Positions 22,408 to 35,709 of a stretch of 64,000 bases of DNA are shown in pieces; positions within the stretch are counted from its first letter, which is position 1; every line of letters begins with the position of its first letter. The notes under the pieces were generated by a model. The model worked only from the letters and a program-made list of their open reading frames with translations. It searched no databases and was not told where the DNA came from. The position numbers were made by a program, and so were the translations under genes. Source of the DNA: Arctopsyche grandis (lineage: Eukaryota > Arthropoda > Insecta > Trichoptera > Hydropsychidae); contig NC_135365.1 of the NCBI RefSeq assembly GCF_051622035.1, forward strand, positions 19,239,501 to 19,303,500, read 5' to 3'.

Positions 22408-25400
22408 TTAAACATCGTTGACAAATAAACCATCATCTATTAAACGTTGATAAACTAATACTAATTCAGTGGAATCAGTAAATAGCTCTACAGTAAATAC
22501 ATCATTATCGTCGCATATAATTTTCGCATGTAAATGTCGATTGCACATCAATTGCTTTAACTTTGCCACAACATCATTCGGGTCGACATTATCAGCTAGA
22601 GAATCAGAGTTCAATTTCGCTGTAATCGTCAGAGGTGGTACTTCCACCCAATTTGGAAGAATTTCTCTGACGTAATTATACGGAACCCCGATGGATGTAC
22701 CCAAATCTATGAAATGCACGGTATGCACGACTCCAACAGGATCGTCATCTGACACAATAGTACTGTGGTACACTTCTCCTCGGTACCAAGAATCATTTGG
22801 GGCACAAGCTATGCAACATCTGCCCAGCTTTGGATCAAAAAGTGGTTGGTGAGGCCATTTATCACCAATTTCGGTAAAAACTTTGTTGGCTCTGTTGTGA
22901 AGAGAAGAAAATTGTCTATCATCAGATATCATCAAAATGACAGAACTAAATGAAACAACGTCTACCACACGACATTTGAAAAAACTATTGGAAAATTTTA
23001 ATTTGGGGTACCCGTTCAATATAGGTTTTGCCGTATATTTATCAGAATTTATGTTATTTTCAGTCAAATTTGACGGCAACATTTCACAGTTATCCATAAT
23101 AATTTCATCATCTTCGTCAACATTTGGAGCCTCTTTGTTTGTAGGCAATGCAACGTCTAGCATCTGTGGATAGTCACAATAATCTGCTATGCCTAATGTG
23201 ATAGTCAATGTTGCCAAATCGGTGACGTTTGGTATATCCAATTTGATATATATTACATCATTCTCTTCGTTAGTTCCTAGTACGTTGATAAAACATTCTT
23301 TTTCAACCACAGTTTGGTGTATCATATCCAGTTTGGACTCTTCCCATATGTTTCCCTTCGGCTGTACACCGACAACTCTGCACTTCAATACCAGTGCGGG
23401 AATTTCTTCTAATACGATATTTTTCCTTAGCGTCGATATAGGACAAACTTCGTCATTGCCGTAATCTATAAATCTAACTAGCATACAATTATTTTCCAAG
23501 GTTTTAATAGTGAGACCTCTATAAAATTTGTTGTCGGTACTAAATTGTGCTATGCACGGTTGATCTGGACCCCAAAACATATCTTCGGGTTGGGGAGATG
23601 AATTTTCAAATTGTTCCATGATATAAGTATTAACATATTCTAATTGTTCTTTCACAGCCAAATCGAGTATGTATATATTGAACTCGTCATCTACATTAGT
23701 CGGAATTCCCGAGAAGTCTTTTGAACGTAAAACGGAAGGTTTCCATTTTTTCTGAACTGCAGGAAGTAATTTAAACGAGTCGAAAATTAATGATTTTTTA
23801 TAATCTTCATCTGTATGTGGGGCAATTTTTGGAACTTGTTTAGCTTTTAACTCTTCTGCGATTTTCCACTCTTCCATTTTATTTGTATCCCAAATGGCAA
23901 GGCCTTTATGTACGATCATGTCATTAACTCTCCTCCACTCTTTTATCGACGGCTCCAGTGCTCCGCCAGGATCCGTGTAATATACCCACAGTTGGATTGG
24001 TAAACTTTTATTGTCTATCACGCCATCACTACAGATGGCATATTTAGAATAGTTTGACGTTATTTCCTGTAAGTACTCGCAGGATAAATTGGGCCACTGA
24101 GTTCCCAATGCAGGATTGATACCACTTAGGAAGCACTTAAAAGTACCGTCCTTCACCGTCAAGAATTGACTTGGTAATTCATACAAATCTTTAATGTCAA
24201 GCTTTTCCCATACGGCTATGTCTTTTAAGAAAACTTTACACGTTCCTTCTTCTTCATTCAATTCAACAATCAAACCCCGACACCATTGTCCTTGTTGAGA
24301 AGAAGTGATGGCACACTTGTCGTTAAGTTTCCAGTTGATTTTTAAATTCGGCTTGGCGGTTTCATAAAACTTTTGCATATTCGCTGAGAACTCTGTCAAT
24401 AGTGCTTGGGCAGATATCAGTTGTATGTAAATCTCAGAGGGGCTTACAGCTAACATCACTTTGACTGGAATTCTACCAAAATCATCGTGAACGGGTTCAC
24501 TGGGTGGCACCACTTTTGTGATTGTTTCAATTTTTTGCTTTTTCTGATACGTCAAATTGTTTTTTAAATGTGATTTACCAGATCTGGAAAATGGATGTAA
24601 GATAAAATAGCATCGAAATCAACTATGAAATAAGAATGAAAAAAATCTTACTTTAAATATTGAGCATATCCTCTTTTGACCAGTTCGTCACCAAGTGAAA
24701 GAATTTCTCCGTTTATACAGCTTTGCATTTCGACATCAAAAACATTGTATTTTTTGTTCATTTGTTTAACTGTCGAAGGAGTCCAGCTTTTTGAACAATC
24801 AGTTAATAATTTAATTGCATTATTGCACCATGTTTTATTAATAGGTCGAATCATATGCAAACTGCACTTTTTAGCCTGAAAGATTGAATTAATTTATACG
24901 ATACAATACTATTTTAACATAACGTTTTAGAACAACAATATATTTTGATTAAATTCTAAATACCAAGATATCTATTTCGCGAAATTTTTTTTGCAGGAAA
25001 TATAATGAAGTCTGGAGAACAGACGTTTCCATTCCAATATCTAGAAGCCTCACCAAGACTTTTTGTTCATTTAAAATATTCAGAACACAGCATCTAGACC
25101 AGCAATTAAACTTCAGCACAAAACATGCTGCATGTTGACCTAAAATTTCAATAAAAATGTGCACTTACATACTTATTTTTAAATTATATATTTAGAACTA
25201 GTTGGAAAACAATTATAATAATGTACTAACCCATTTTTAAATTGCGAACTTTTTCACACGCACCCCCCGTATACATTTTATTCATGTCATTAGAAAGTAA
25301 ATTGTATTGTTTTTCATGAGATACCTAAAATAAATATAAATCGGATGTGACCAAGCCAAGACTTTATCTGTGTATTTGAGAAATTTATGAAGTATAAAAA

Positions 25401-28400
25401 ACAAAATTCGATTATGAAATAAACATTTGTACACATTCACACATACCGGCTATTACAGAATTTTCGATACAAATTGAGGGCAAATGTAAGGAATCTTACA
25501 CGAGACTAAAGTTCTACTTCCGGTTGTCGGATTTTGTTCGAAATTTTTTTGTTACTTAAAATCACTATAATTATTATACACATTAAATATCAAGAAAATA
25601 AAAATAATTTACAAGGTCAAAATATAATAATGAAATATTGTTTTAAAAAATATTACTACTTCCGGTTCATGAATTCTAACCAAAACCTTAATAACTCACT
25701 AAAGTTAGTGCGTAAAGAATACAAATATAAATTTTCAGCTCGATACGTTCAATAGTGTGGTCACAACATTTTTGGCTTTGCCTAAAAGGAAAACGATATC
25801 TCCATGGCTAAAAAATATGAAAACGACTGATGGGTATATATTTTGCATATAGGATATTGAGCGAGTTCTTATCACGCCACACGTCCGTAAAATTATTTTG
25901 ATTTTTTACTGTTTTCCTATACATACCATTAAATACAATGTTACTACGAATATAGATAAAGTGAAAAATACTATTTATAATACAATTAACACCTTAACAA
26001 ATGTTGAAAGGCAATCGAAATGCATCATAAGTAAAAGTATCAGTAACATTACATACCTTTCGAATATAGAAACATGTAGGAGATACTATATGAGTAATAA
26101 CGACTTCGCCGTTTAGCACGGAATCGCTTTCCGGTATAGACACATCTTCATATGACTAGAAAAAATGTCAAGCAATATGTAAAAAGTCAAGACTATGTAA
26201 TTGTGTAATAAATATCATTTAGAATTCTTAATAAAATTGTATATTATAAATACCTGCAATTTAATACTATCACCATTGTCTGATTTGCGAACTAAAAGCG
26301 CCTCTTTTAAATTGGTTTTGCCATCTATCATGAGGTCCACTTTAAAACCTGAATCACATGGCTGCTTTATGTGAACAGTACAGCATATCCTACTACAATT
26401 GGAAAATTTAATTCAGAGCTAAATGAAAGTTATTATAAAATTTAATTCAGAGCTTTTTAGCTTTTACAGGCATACATAGTTTCGCCTCTTGGAATTAACT
26501 CGTGTAAGTTTTTGACATTCGACAACATTATGAATACACATTAAACTGATAAATTAAAATTTAATAATTACTGAACCATTATTGCTCCATATTATTTCAT
26601 GTTGGGTACGATTTAACTGTACATTGAGAAAAATACTTTGTACATTAAAACAAATGTTTGTGCATTAAAATTTCGCATTATTTTCGGTGCATTAAACTAT
26701 CTCATATTGTGCATCGAAAAAAAATATTTTGGCATTATAAAGTGACCATTAAAAAATATGAAACGATCATTCGAAAAAATTGATTTTAGCATTAAGAGGG
26801 CTGGACAGCAGCGCCTTGTCCATACAAACGTACTATACTTCTTTCTCCCTTCCTCAATTATGGCACTAGAGAAATTATTTTTTAATATGCTATGGATATC
26901 CACCATTGGGGTGCATCTATCGTTTTATTTTTTTGATTAATTATTTTTTATATGAGCTAGGAGCCGCCAAACATCTATAAAATCGCCTCTTTTTTACACC
27001 CACGAAACGAGTCCAGCGTGCTTATTTTACGGTCGATTTAAAAAAAAATACGCCGATAGATGCACAGAAAGTATCTTTCTCATAACGATGATGAAATTTT
27101 TTTAAAAATTGGTCCAGTTTTGGAGGAGAAAATAGTAGAATACGAAACCTCGATTTTGTCAATTTAAAATACGTTTTATCTGGTCGAAGCGCAACTGTCG
27201 CATTCACTCAATATATATATGTAGTGTTGGGATTGAACGAAAGGCTGATGTATGGGCTATGGCTGAGAAAGGGTATGTTACGACCGATCGTAGAGGGGGG
27301 ATGGAAAAGTGGCAGAGGGCGCGAAAGGACCGCTATTTTACAGTTAGTAGAAGTTAACCTTCCACTGGGGGCGGTTGGTCATTAAACCACCGCGTGGTGT
27401 CGTTTTAATAAACAACATGACTGAAAACGCACGTGTTTGATCTTCAATTCCACCCCCACATCCCATCGTGGTCCTGAATAGCGTCATCTATTCAGGAATT
27501 CCACCCACAATTGGAGGCTCGTCCGGGATTAGGCGGCAGTTTGAAGACCACGTGCTACAATGTATCGGAGGAGGAGGCCGACATCTGGTCGTAGGACGTC
27601 GAGAGGGGTTCGGGAGAAGGCGATAGAAGAGCCAGTCGCCAGCCGAGCCAAGCTGACTTTCCAAGACATGGAGGGCGCCGTCCCCATTTTCACCGGAAAC
27701 GACGACTAACCGGTAGAAAAGTGGGTGGCGCAGATCGAAGAAGTCGCACACTCGGCAGGTTGGGGCAGCATGGAAAAGCTGCTGTTTGGGAAACGCCTGG
27801 TCAAGGGGGTGGCCGAGAGGTTCCTGCGCATACAAGATGGGGTCTATTCGTGGGAGAAACTCAAAAGCGCATTACTGGAGGAGTTCGCTCGGATGGTGAG
27901 TGGGGCGTCAGTCCATAGGAGGCTGTCCAAGTCGCAGAAAACGTCAGAGGAATCGGTCAACGAGTACTTTTACCGGATGCGGGAGATGGCGAGCGTGGGT
28001 TCGATCGAGGATCGCGACCTCATGGAATACGTCATCGACGGGATCCCTGGCAGGTCTTCTATGAAGGGGATGCTGCATGGTGCCCGCAATTTGAAGGAGT
28101 TCAGGGACAAGTTGAGCGCCTTCGAAGGGCTGGTGGAAAAGGTAAAGGCAGAAGAAGCAGCCGCAACCGTAGCCACGGCCAAAGCAGTGCCCGCACCCTC
28201 AACTGGAGGCGGCTGGAGACCCAAGGCGAGGACGCCGGCACTGATCGACACAGGCAGTGAAGACAAACTCGCCAGCGAGAACTTCGTACATCGATGCGGC
28301 ATCATCACTAGTGAAAGTATTCCTGTGGTAAGAGACCAATGTAACAATTCCGGTGCCATTCGTAGAAAAGCTGCGGAAGGAGTAAGGAGGGCTGATTCGG

Positions 28401-31400
28401 ACTTGAAGGATGGAGAGCAAGAAAAAATCAAAGTGGAACGCGATAAAACGTCAAAACCACGAATTCCGATCGAGGTTAAGTTGGAACAGAGTCTGCGGAG
28501 GGAAAAAGAAGATCGGGCTTCACAAGAGATGTCTGCTCATGCAGAACCCAACGATTCCTGTTCAAGCGAGGCTGATGGAACATCAAACATGTCACATGGT
28601 CAGATGGTGAGGACCCCCTTAGAGCCTCCAGCATCGCCGTCTCGAGCTCATTTGGACTATTCTTCAGTGCGACCGAGCACAGAAAATCGATCATCAACCA
28701 CAGATTCAATTAGGATAACGAATGATGAAAGTAAGCATCGCAAACCATGTGGAATAGATGTTTCCAATAATGAAGAGGACGGTGTAGACATGGATGATCG
28801 CGGTTTGGACACGGGTGATCGAAGTGAGGACACGGGTAATGGAGGTGTAGACATGAGTGATCGAAGTGAGGACATGGGTAATGGAGGCGTGGACATGGGT
28901 GATGGAAGTATGGACGGTGATGGTTTGCATATTGGAAGGCTTTGGGACAACGGAGACATACCGTTTTCAAATAAAGATGAACCGCCCGATGGTCAATTCA
29001 GTAAAGGATCTCATGGTCATTCGAAGAATCCTAAAGATGAAGATGAAGAAAATGGGAAACATGAAGAAAAAGATATGGATAAATCACCAGAAGGAATAAG
29101 AGACCCAGTCAAAATTTCAACACCAAAGGACAATGTATTCACTTTCAAGCTCGGTCGTAGTCAGATTGATGTTACTTTAATGGAAAATAAAATAAGACCA
29201 TGGATTAAGAAAGGAGTTTTTGGATATATCGGTGAACCAGGAACGATATTGGTCAACTTCATCTGTGGCAAGATACTACATGGAAAGCTGTGGGGCGACG
29301 GGAGGTCCATCGCGGACAACATCATCGGACAGCCGCGTGGAATCGCGACTGGCATCGGATAGTGTTTAGGTTGTGCCAATTGAAGTGAAGTGTGTGTCAG
29401 TGAATTAGAGAATAAGTGGAGTACCCGGAAGGGTTTTAGTTAAGCCTTACTTGATATTTGATTATTGTTTTATTTTGTTAGTAGTTAAGATTTGAAATAT
29501 TATTAATGTTTTGAACTCTAACTGCTGGAATTGAATTCAGAATGTTTGATAATGATTGATGTATAACTGTATTGAAATGTAATTCTAGTAATGTGATTGT
29601 TTCGGATGTAAAGATTTAACTTCTGTCATTTTTAAGGTATTGATTTTAATGTTTTGTATTTCTTGTAATAATTTTAAATTGTAATTGTGAGATTTATTGT
29701 GAAGTATGTTTGAGATTATTGTGAAGTATGTCTGAGATTATTGAGAAGTATGTCTGAAGATTATGTGTAGTATGATTGAGGAATGACCCGGCAGGTGAGA
29801 GAAACCTGAGGGCAGGTTTGTGGTCAGGAAAGGCCGAGTTGTAGTGTTGGGATTGAACGAAAGGCTGATGTATGGGCTATGGCTGAGAAAGGGTATGTTA
29901 CGACCGATCGTAGAGGGGGGATGGAAAAGTGGCAGAGGGCGCGAAAGGACCGCTATTTTACAGTTAGTAGAAGTTAACCTTCCACTGGGGGGCGGTTGGT
30001 CGTTAAACCACCGCGTGGTGTCGTTTTAATAAACAACATGACTGAAAACGCACGTGTTTGATCTTCAATTCCACCGCCACATCCCATCGTGGTCCTGAAT
30101 AGCGTCATCTATTCAGGAATTCCACCCACATATATATATATATATATATTGATATATATTGTCACATTCACTCAATATATATATCGAATAAAGGAACGGT
30201 AACAAAATTAAGGTTTTAGGTGTACAGCCCTCTTAAAATAGATACAAAAAAGTGGCAACATTGCAGTCTTCCACTATTGAAAACTGTCAACTGTCAAAAA
30301 TGTTTACTTTTCTTTATGTATTACGTATGAATATGAATAATGATTTCAGGTCGTAGAGTCGAAGCCAAGGTCGTAGGTGTCGAAGGTCGCAAGGCGAATA
30401 GTAAAAAGAAGTAATCCAGTAGAGAGAAGCGTCCGTCACTGTCGGTTCGAATTTTGGTCATTGTAATACACATTCAAGTAGCTCACATATTTTTCAATGA
30501 TCAAAGCAAAGTTTCTAATGCAATCTGTATCCGTCATTTAGAAATGCACACAATTTTTTTGTAATGTACAGAAACTTTTTTAATGTACAAAAATTTTTGT
30601 AAACGCACATTTATTTTATAAAATGGACGTTTAATTTTATCAGCTGTACATGAAATATTCATAAAGTTGCTGACTCAAAAACCGAAAATTGCGGATTAAT
30701 CCATTAGATGAACATACGATCATTTTAACCGGTGGCCCTAACGGCAAAAACTCGAATTGATGAAGACTCGAAAAATGAACCCGTACCAAAGTATTAAAAT
30801 TAGAAGCGGGTGTAGACAGTTTCGTCGGTTCCTCCCATGAATCTCACGCATACTTGTCCCATAAACCGTCTATCCCCACTCCTAATCTTAATGCTTTGGT
30901 ACGAGTTCATTTTTCGAGTCTTCCTCAACTCGGAGTTTGTGTCGTAGGTGGACCCCATTTTAACAGAGTTGAAATTTTAGTTAATTTAACATTCAGCTTA
31001 ACCTTTTAACCAAGGTATGCATATAAGTGTAGTCAGCCCAAGTCCAACCCCCTTCGGGAGCAGCGCAATCAGCCAGAAGACATTTAATAGCCAAAGGAGG
31101 GACAGATACATATTTATAATGTAAAGTATACAATAATTTAACTGGGATCTCTTCGATCTGTCCATAGTCTATGAATTTTACTTTGGCTAAAGTGGAATCA
31201 TGTTCAAGAATATAGACCCTGTAATTCCTTTGATCTATTGGATTGTTATAAAATAATACTCTTCCTGTAAAATTAACGAAAAATTAAGTAAAGTAAAAGT
31301 ACTAGGTAAAATTCATTAATATACGCACTCACCGGGTTTCATAAAATTTGGCACAGGCCTATGTTTTGCGAACGATTCTCTAGATATTTCATCGATCAAA

Positions 31401-34400
31401 TTTTGATGGGTGGTACACTGCACATAAAACTCATGAGGATTTACAATGTGAGACACGATCCCTACTTCTGTAGACCCTATGTAAAAAAAAAATATATACA
31501 CATATGTATAAAAAATTCTGATTGATTTCAATTTTTGGCACACCAATAATATTATGAAAGTACCTGGAATCGGTAGTTTCACTTCAATCGTTGACTTTTT
31601 CGATGCACCTCGTAGCGAATCATTGCTTTGTGATTGAACATTCTTATGTTGTTCTGCAACTTTAATAACACCACAATATCAGAGACAATTTTATAAAAAT
31701 TGTTTATTGTTGTATTTTAATGCTGATATTACCTTGAGCAGGTCTCGTATTAGTGGTTTTGAACTTATTCATAATACTATTGATATTATCTTCATCGTCA
31801 TTTTTAAATCTTGCAGGAGGTTCTAAAAAATTAATAAATATCCCAACAAAATGCAATATAAAAGTCAATAAATAATTATTACGAGTCATCTTAATCGGTA
31901 AATATTTACGACAATCTTGAATTTTGATATTATTTCTTGACGAACTGCTATTGGCTGGTAAAATCTTCTCCCTGCATATTTCTATAATAAACGTAATAAA
32001 AATAATTGCAAACATGTCAATTTGTAAAAAACAATCCATATAAAATAAATTTACCATTTTTTATCTCAATAAAATCAGATTCTAATTCGTCATCTGAAGA
32101 TTTATCCACTTTCGATAAAAGTTTGTAACTAGAGAATTCCAACTTATTTAACTTACAGTAATTTTTCAAGTCAGTCAAAACATGTTGGTTTACTGAAATT
32201 CTAAAATAAAACAATACATTTTAATTAGTACTACATTAAATAGCTTTTTTACAGAAGTCACATACATATATGTATAACATGAGTAGAGACACGTATTTCG
32301 GGCATTTTGCTATTAATGCTTAATTGATGCTAAAATAACAAACAAAAGTGAAATTTGCATAAAATTTATAAAATTAATAGACAATTTAGAAGGGTCTTCC
32401 TATCCCTTTGCCCATTTACCATGTGAAGAAATTGAGGGGATAAAACAGAGCTTGCAGTTTACAATAGATGGTATTTTTTCTGTTAGTATTATATTTATAT
32501 TTTTTGTCTTTTTTTTATATTCATGTTTTTTTCATTGAAATTTTAATTCCAAAACATTTTTGAATTTTTCTATTATTTTTTAATTGTTGTGTTGTCTTTA
32601 AATTGTATATATGTACATATATAAATTTTATTAAAATTCATCGAAATTTTTTATTATTTAAAATTAAACTCTTCATAAAAATAGATGCTAAAATTGAACA
32701 TTTTTAACGCCCTAAAACGCTAAAATCCAAATGAAAATGCTAAAATTGATGCCCAAAATACGTGTCTCTAAACATGAGTAATCGCTTAAAACTTACAATG
32801 GTGTTGAAGGATCGTTGGAGTCACCGGATAAATAACGTGGTGTGTCATATGCTTTTTTAACACTTGACAAAACTCTTTGGTAATCAATCTAGAAAACAAA
32901 ATTTAGCAGAACGTTATCACTCCTAGCACAAAAATGTGTACGATCATCCCCCAATATATACGGCAGATAAATCTCCTAAATGGAAACCGCGTAAAATAAA
33001 AGTAACCATGCCAATACATACATGGGACATATACCAAGTTAAAAAAAAAACGCATAATAAACTAGTAACGTAAATAAATGATAGACAACGGCACGTTCTC
33101 GCGTTTGAGGCTAACATAGGAAGCAAATAACATATGTACATATTTAAAACATTAAAAAGTACGTTTTGCTTGACTGGGTTGGTTTGAAACCGCGTAAATC
33201 GGGGGATGGGTCTCACAAGATCATCAGTAAAGTTAGAGAGTTATTTAGTTATCATTACTATCAATTACCAGGTTATTTAAAGCTGGAATAAAACACAATT
33301 CCATAACTTGCACTAATTTACTCAGCTCTGATTCACTCTCAATTAATGATTGTTTTATTGAGGTCAAATCGCGTTTGGGAATTTCTTTAATATCCCGCAA
33401 CATATCAAATTCTGCAAGTTGTAAAGCAGCATGGGCATTGGCGAACTTGTTGGTAATCTCAAATCTTACACCACCAACAGATGAAGAATCTTTATCGATT
33501 TTCATAATTTCCTATAAAATAAAATTAATTTCAAGATTATCTATTCAGAATAAAACATTAATATCAAAAGACTCATACTTACTCGTTTAGATTTTTTCAA
33601 ACGAAAATAAACTTTGTGTACGTTTAATTTTTCTTTTTTTAAATATTCTTGAATTTCATCATTCTACAAAGTTAAATATGTATATTATATTCTATCATAT
33701 GGGGTCTACCTCACGGGCCCAAATGTGAAACGCCCGAAAACGCAAATATCGGAAGGCAAAGATCGAAAATTGAAAGATCTTAAGTCGAAAGATGAAAAAA
33801 GGGTGCATGGTAAACGATACATACTCACTTAATTTGCGCGAGCAGGATGCAACAGGAACAAGAGGAACAGGCTTTTCCTCCCGTATTCTGCGCGCGCACA
33901 TTAATACGGGAGGAAAAGCCTGTTCCTCTTGTTCCTGTTGCATCCTGCTCGCGCAAATTAAGTGAGTATGTACCGTTTACCATGCACCCTTTTTTTCATC
34001 TTTCGACCTAAGATCTTTTGATTTTCGATCTTTGTCTTCCGATATTTGACTTTCCGTGCATTTCACATTCGATACTGTGAGGTGCACTCATTATATTCTA
34101 TCATATGATACCACTTAACAAAATGTAAATTAAAATAAAAAAATAACCTTGGTTTTGATAATAACCACGTCGTGGTTGTGGCAAGGTAATTTCAGTATTA
34201 CACAATATGCGCAAATATTCACATCACAATTTTGGCAATACAAATCTACATCTTTATCAGGATGCTGTTGGCATTTGGTTGATTTCAGAAAATATTCAAC
34301 ACACTCTGGAAACCACATTTATTTATATTCATTGTGAAAACATAAAAAAGTATTTGAATGCAGAATATTATACATACTTAGTTCCACTTTTAAATGATTT

Positions 34401-35121
34401 TTGGTGGAAGAAAAGTCATGTTTTTTCTTAAAACAGGTATCGCACAAATTTAAATTGCACTGTGGACACATTGAGAATGTTTGTTTTTTGCACTCAAAAC
34501 AAGGAACTAAAGAAAATATCAAAATTTTAATATACGTATATCAAATTTATAAAACAATATCGTATTAAAATAAAATATAGTTCAATGAAATACCTGAAAT
34601 TTCTTTAACATGATCATCGGAATCATCTTTTTTGGTGAGCTGCTTTGAATATTTTTCCAATGACTCTAACGAGATATTCGATGCCAACTGATATTACAAA
34701 AATTATTAAGAACTGAAACAGTCGTAAATTACATGCAAAAATTCACCACTTACATTACGGCCTGTAATCTTAGTCGATTTGTAGAAAGCTTGTCCGAGAA
34801 CATGAAAATTTATTGGAAATGCACTCGTTAAGTCTTTTTTTGCAAGTTCCAAAAGATCTGCTGGCAGGGTGCATTTTGTTTCGCACCATTGACATTCGAA
34901 ATGTTTCAAATATTTGATTGCATCAATGCATTCTATACATGCGGAATGATTGCAGGGTAATATATACGGAATGCATGTTACTAATTTATCATTAAACCCT
35001 TGAAAACAAACAGATTTATTATAATTAAAAAAATATCGTAATTAAACACTGTGAAAGAATTAATAAACTCACCCGTGAATATAAAGTCATATTTACAAAT
35101 GCAACACGGCAATGACTCCAT
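22408..35121 (-). CDS. RNF17: RNF17/TDRD4-like RING, B-box and five-tudor protein (Qin/Kumo type)
   Basis: Germline scaffold of the piRNA pathway in nuage; in flies Qin acts in ping-pong amplification and tudor domains bind dimethyl-arginine on Piwi proteins. I trace 21 exons (high to low): 35073-35121, 34754-34998, 34594-34687, 34378-34506, 34148-34305, 33583-33663, 33269-33511, 32797-32888, 32055-32200, 31910-31981, 31733-31822, 31564-31659, 31333-31476, 31003-31264, 26468-26545, 26254-26392, 26057-26155, 25231-25324, 24964-25163, 24652-24875, 22408-24583. Phases close throughout, giving 1636 residues; mammalian RNF17 is about 1620. RING: C6, C9, C32, H34, C37, C40, C52, C55. Zinc-binding B-boxes lie at about 130-172 and 173-222 (CQQHPD...YCQNCDVNICAYC...CHNH), then coiled coil, then tudor 1 (FIDYGQ), tudor 2 (LLDIG) and three tudors in the last exon (FIDYGND, FIDLG). 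The join of exons 14, 15 and 16 is the least certain part: splicing there spans a 4.5-kb intron holding nested elements. Confidence 0.92.
25318..25900. repeat. Interspersed repeat with ACTTCCGGTT motifs (short copy)
   Basis: Related to 13590-14880 and lacking the MITE that interrupts that copy at the GTTAGTAC site. It lies in the RNF17 intron between exons 17 and 18. Non-coding; family not recognised. Confidence 0.6.
26796..30232. mobile_element. TTAA-flanked MITE, second copy, interrupted by an LTR element
   Basis: Same termini as 6532-7051 (GAGGGCTGGACA and TGTACAGCCCTC), flanked by TTAA at 26792-26795 and 30233-30236. The two parts, 26796-27219 and 30131-30232, match the intact copy; between them sits the LTR element at 27220-30130, inserted in the TA-rich stretch. 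Lies in RNF17 intron 14. Confidence 0.8.
27220..30130 (+). mobile_element. LTR retroelement with two LTRs and a Gag-like region, no Pol (fossil)
   Basis: LTRs at 27220-27509 and 29840-30130 start TGTAGTGTTGGG and end CCACCCACA and differ at only about three positions in 290, so the insertion is young. A primer-binding site (TGGAGGCTCGTCCGGGAT, complementary to a tRNA-Pro-type 3' end) follows the 5' LTR. The interior holds a long open region (about 27725-29362) whose first 140 codons look like a retrotransposon Gag matrix/capsid region, followed by a short protease-like LIDTGSE and an acidic, repetitive tail. Reverse transcriptase and integrase regions are not present, so the element is incomplete and would depend on relatives. 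Ty3/Gypsy affinity is likely but unproven. Confidence 0.8.
30237..31002. other. Remainder of RNF17 intron 14
   Basis: Non-coding. Two inverted blocks are visible at about 30757-30800 (ACTCGAATTGATGAAGACTC region, then ATGAACCCGTACCAAAG) and 30896-30935 (CTTTGGTACGAGTTCAT, then GAGTCTTCCTCAACTCGGAG), suggesting another snap-back repeat of about 180 bp. Confidence 0.5.
33706..34086. mobile_element. Long fold-back (palindromic) element, copy 3
   Basis: Begins CTACCTCACGGGCCC and ends TACTGTGAGGTGC. Its arms contain the AACGCAAATATCGGAAGGC and GCGAGCAGGATGCAACAGG blocks around a GCGCGCGCAC core. Nearly the same interior as copies 1 and 2. Inserted in RNF17 intron 5. Confidence 0.8.
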
Positions 35122-35705
35122 TATTTTTAATTGTTATTAAACGCTTCATTCAAACTGTAAAATAAATATTTACAAATTACAGTAATTTTAACCGTACTAA
35201 TATACAATTTGTATTGTTTTTAATTAGCATAGTGTCTCAGGAATCATTCTTAAATCCGGTCGAAGGTCAGTCAAAAAATCTCAGATTTCTTGAACTAACT
35301 ACACTGACTCAACCTCGTTAATACAATTTTGGCCAAAAATAATATTTTTATGTTATATTTTAGAACTATTTTAGACTGCATTACTGAAAAACAGCTCCTA
35401 ATACTACTGAATAGACAATTGGAGAAGAAATACTATGATTTATCTCAGACAAGTTTGCTCTTCATAGTTAAACTTAAGATAAATTACAAAAATAGTTATT
35501 CAACAGTATACAATTATATAGTTCAATGTCATCCCTTCCATCAACATTACTAAGGATAAATAAACTTCAAATTTTGAATTTGTCGTAAATAAAATAGCAT
35601 TACAAATTGCGCATTTTGTGTAGGTAGATCAAAAGTATGTTGTAAGGTAAGTGAAAGTAAAATTAAGTAGTTTTATGTTGTTGAAGGTTGTCTATGAAAT
35701 TGAGC
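35122..35705. other. RNF17 upstream region; possible LINE remnant at its end
   Basis: The RNF17 promoter must lie here; no core motif is clear. The last 30 bases before the piggyBac element (reading RLSMKLS in one frame) appear to continue the LINE sequence found on the other side of that element. Confidence 0.35.
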
Positions 35706-35709
35706 TTAA

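Noticed and set aside
26468-26531. A start codon at 26531 giving MLSNVKNLHELIPRGETI as a separate tudor gene start
   Set aside because: It can be spliced in frame through an alternative donor, but a route using the acceptor at 26545 joins the upstream RING/B-box exons in phase and yields a protein of the expected RNF17 length. RNA data could still reverse this.
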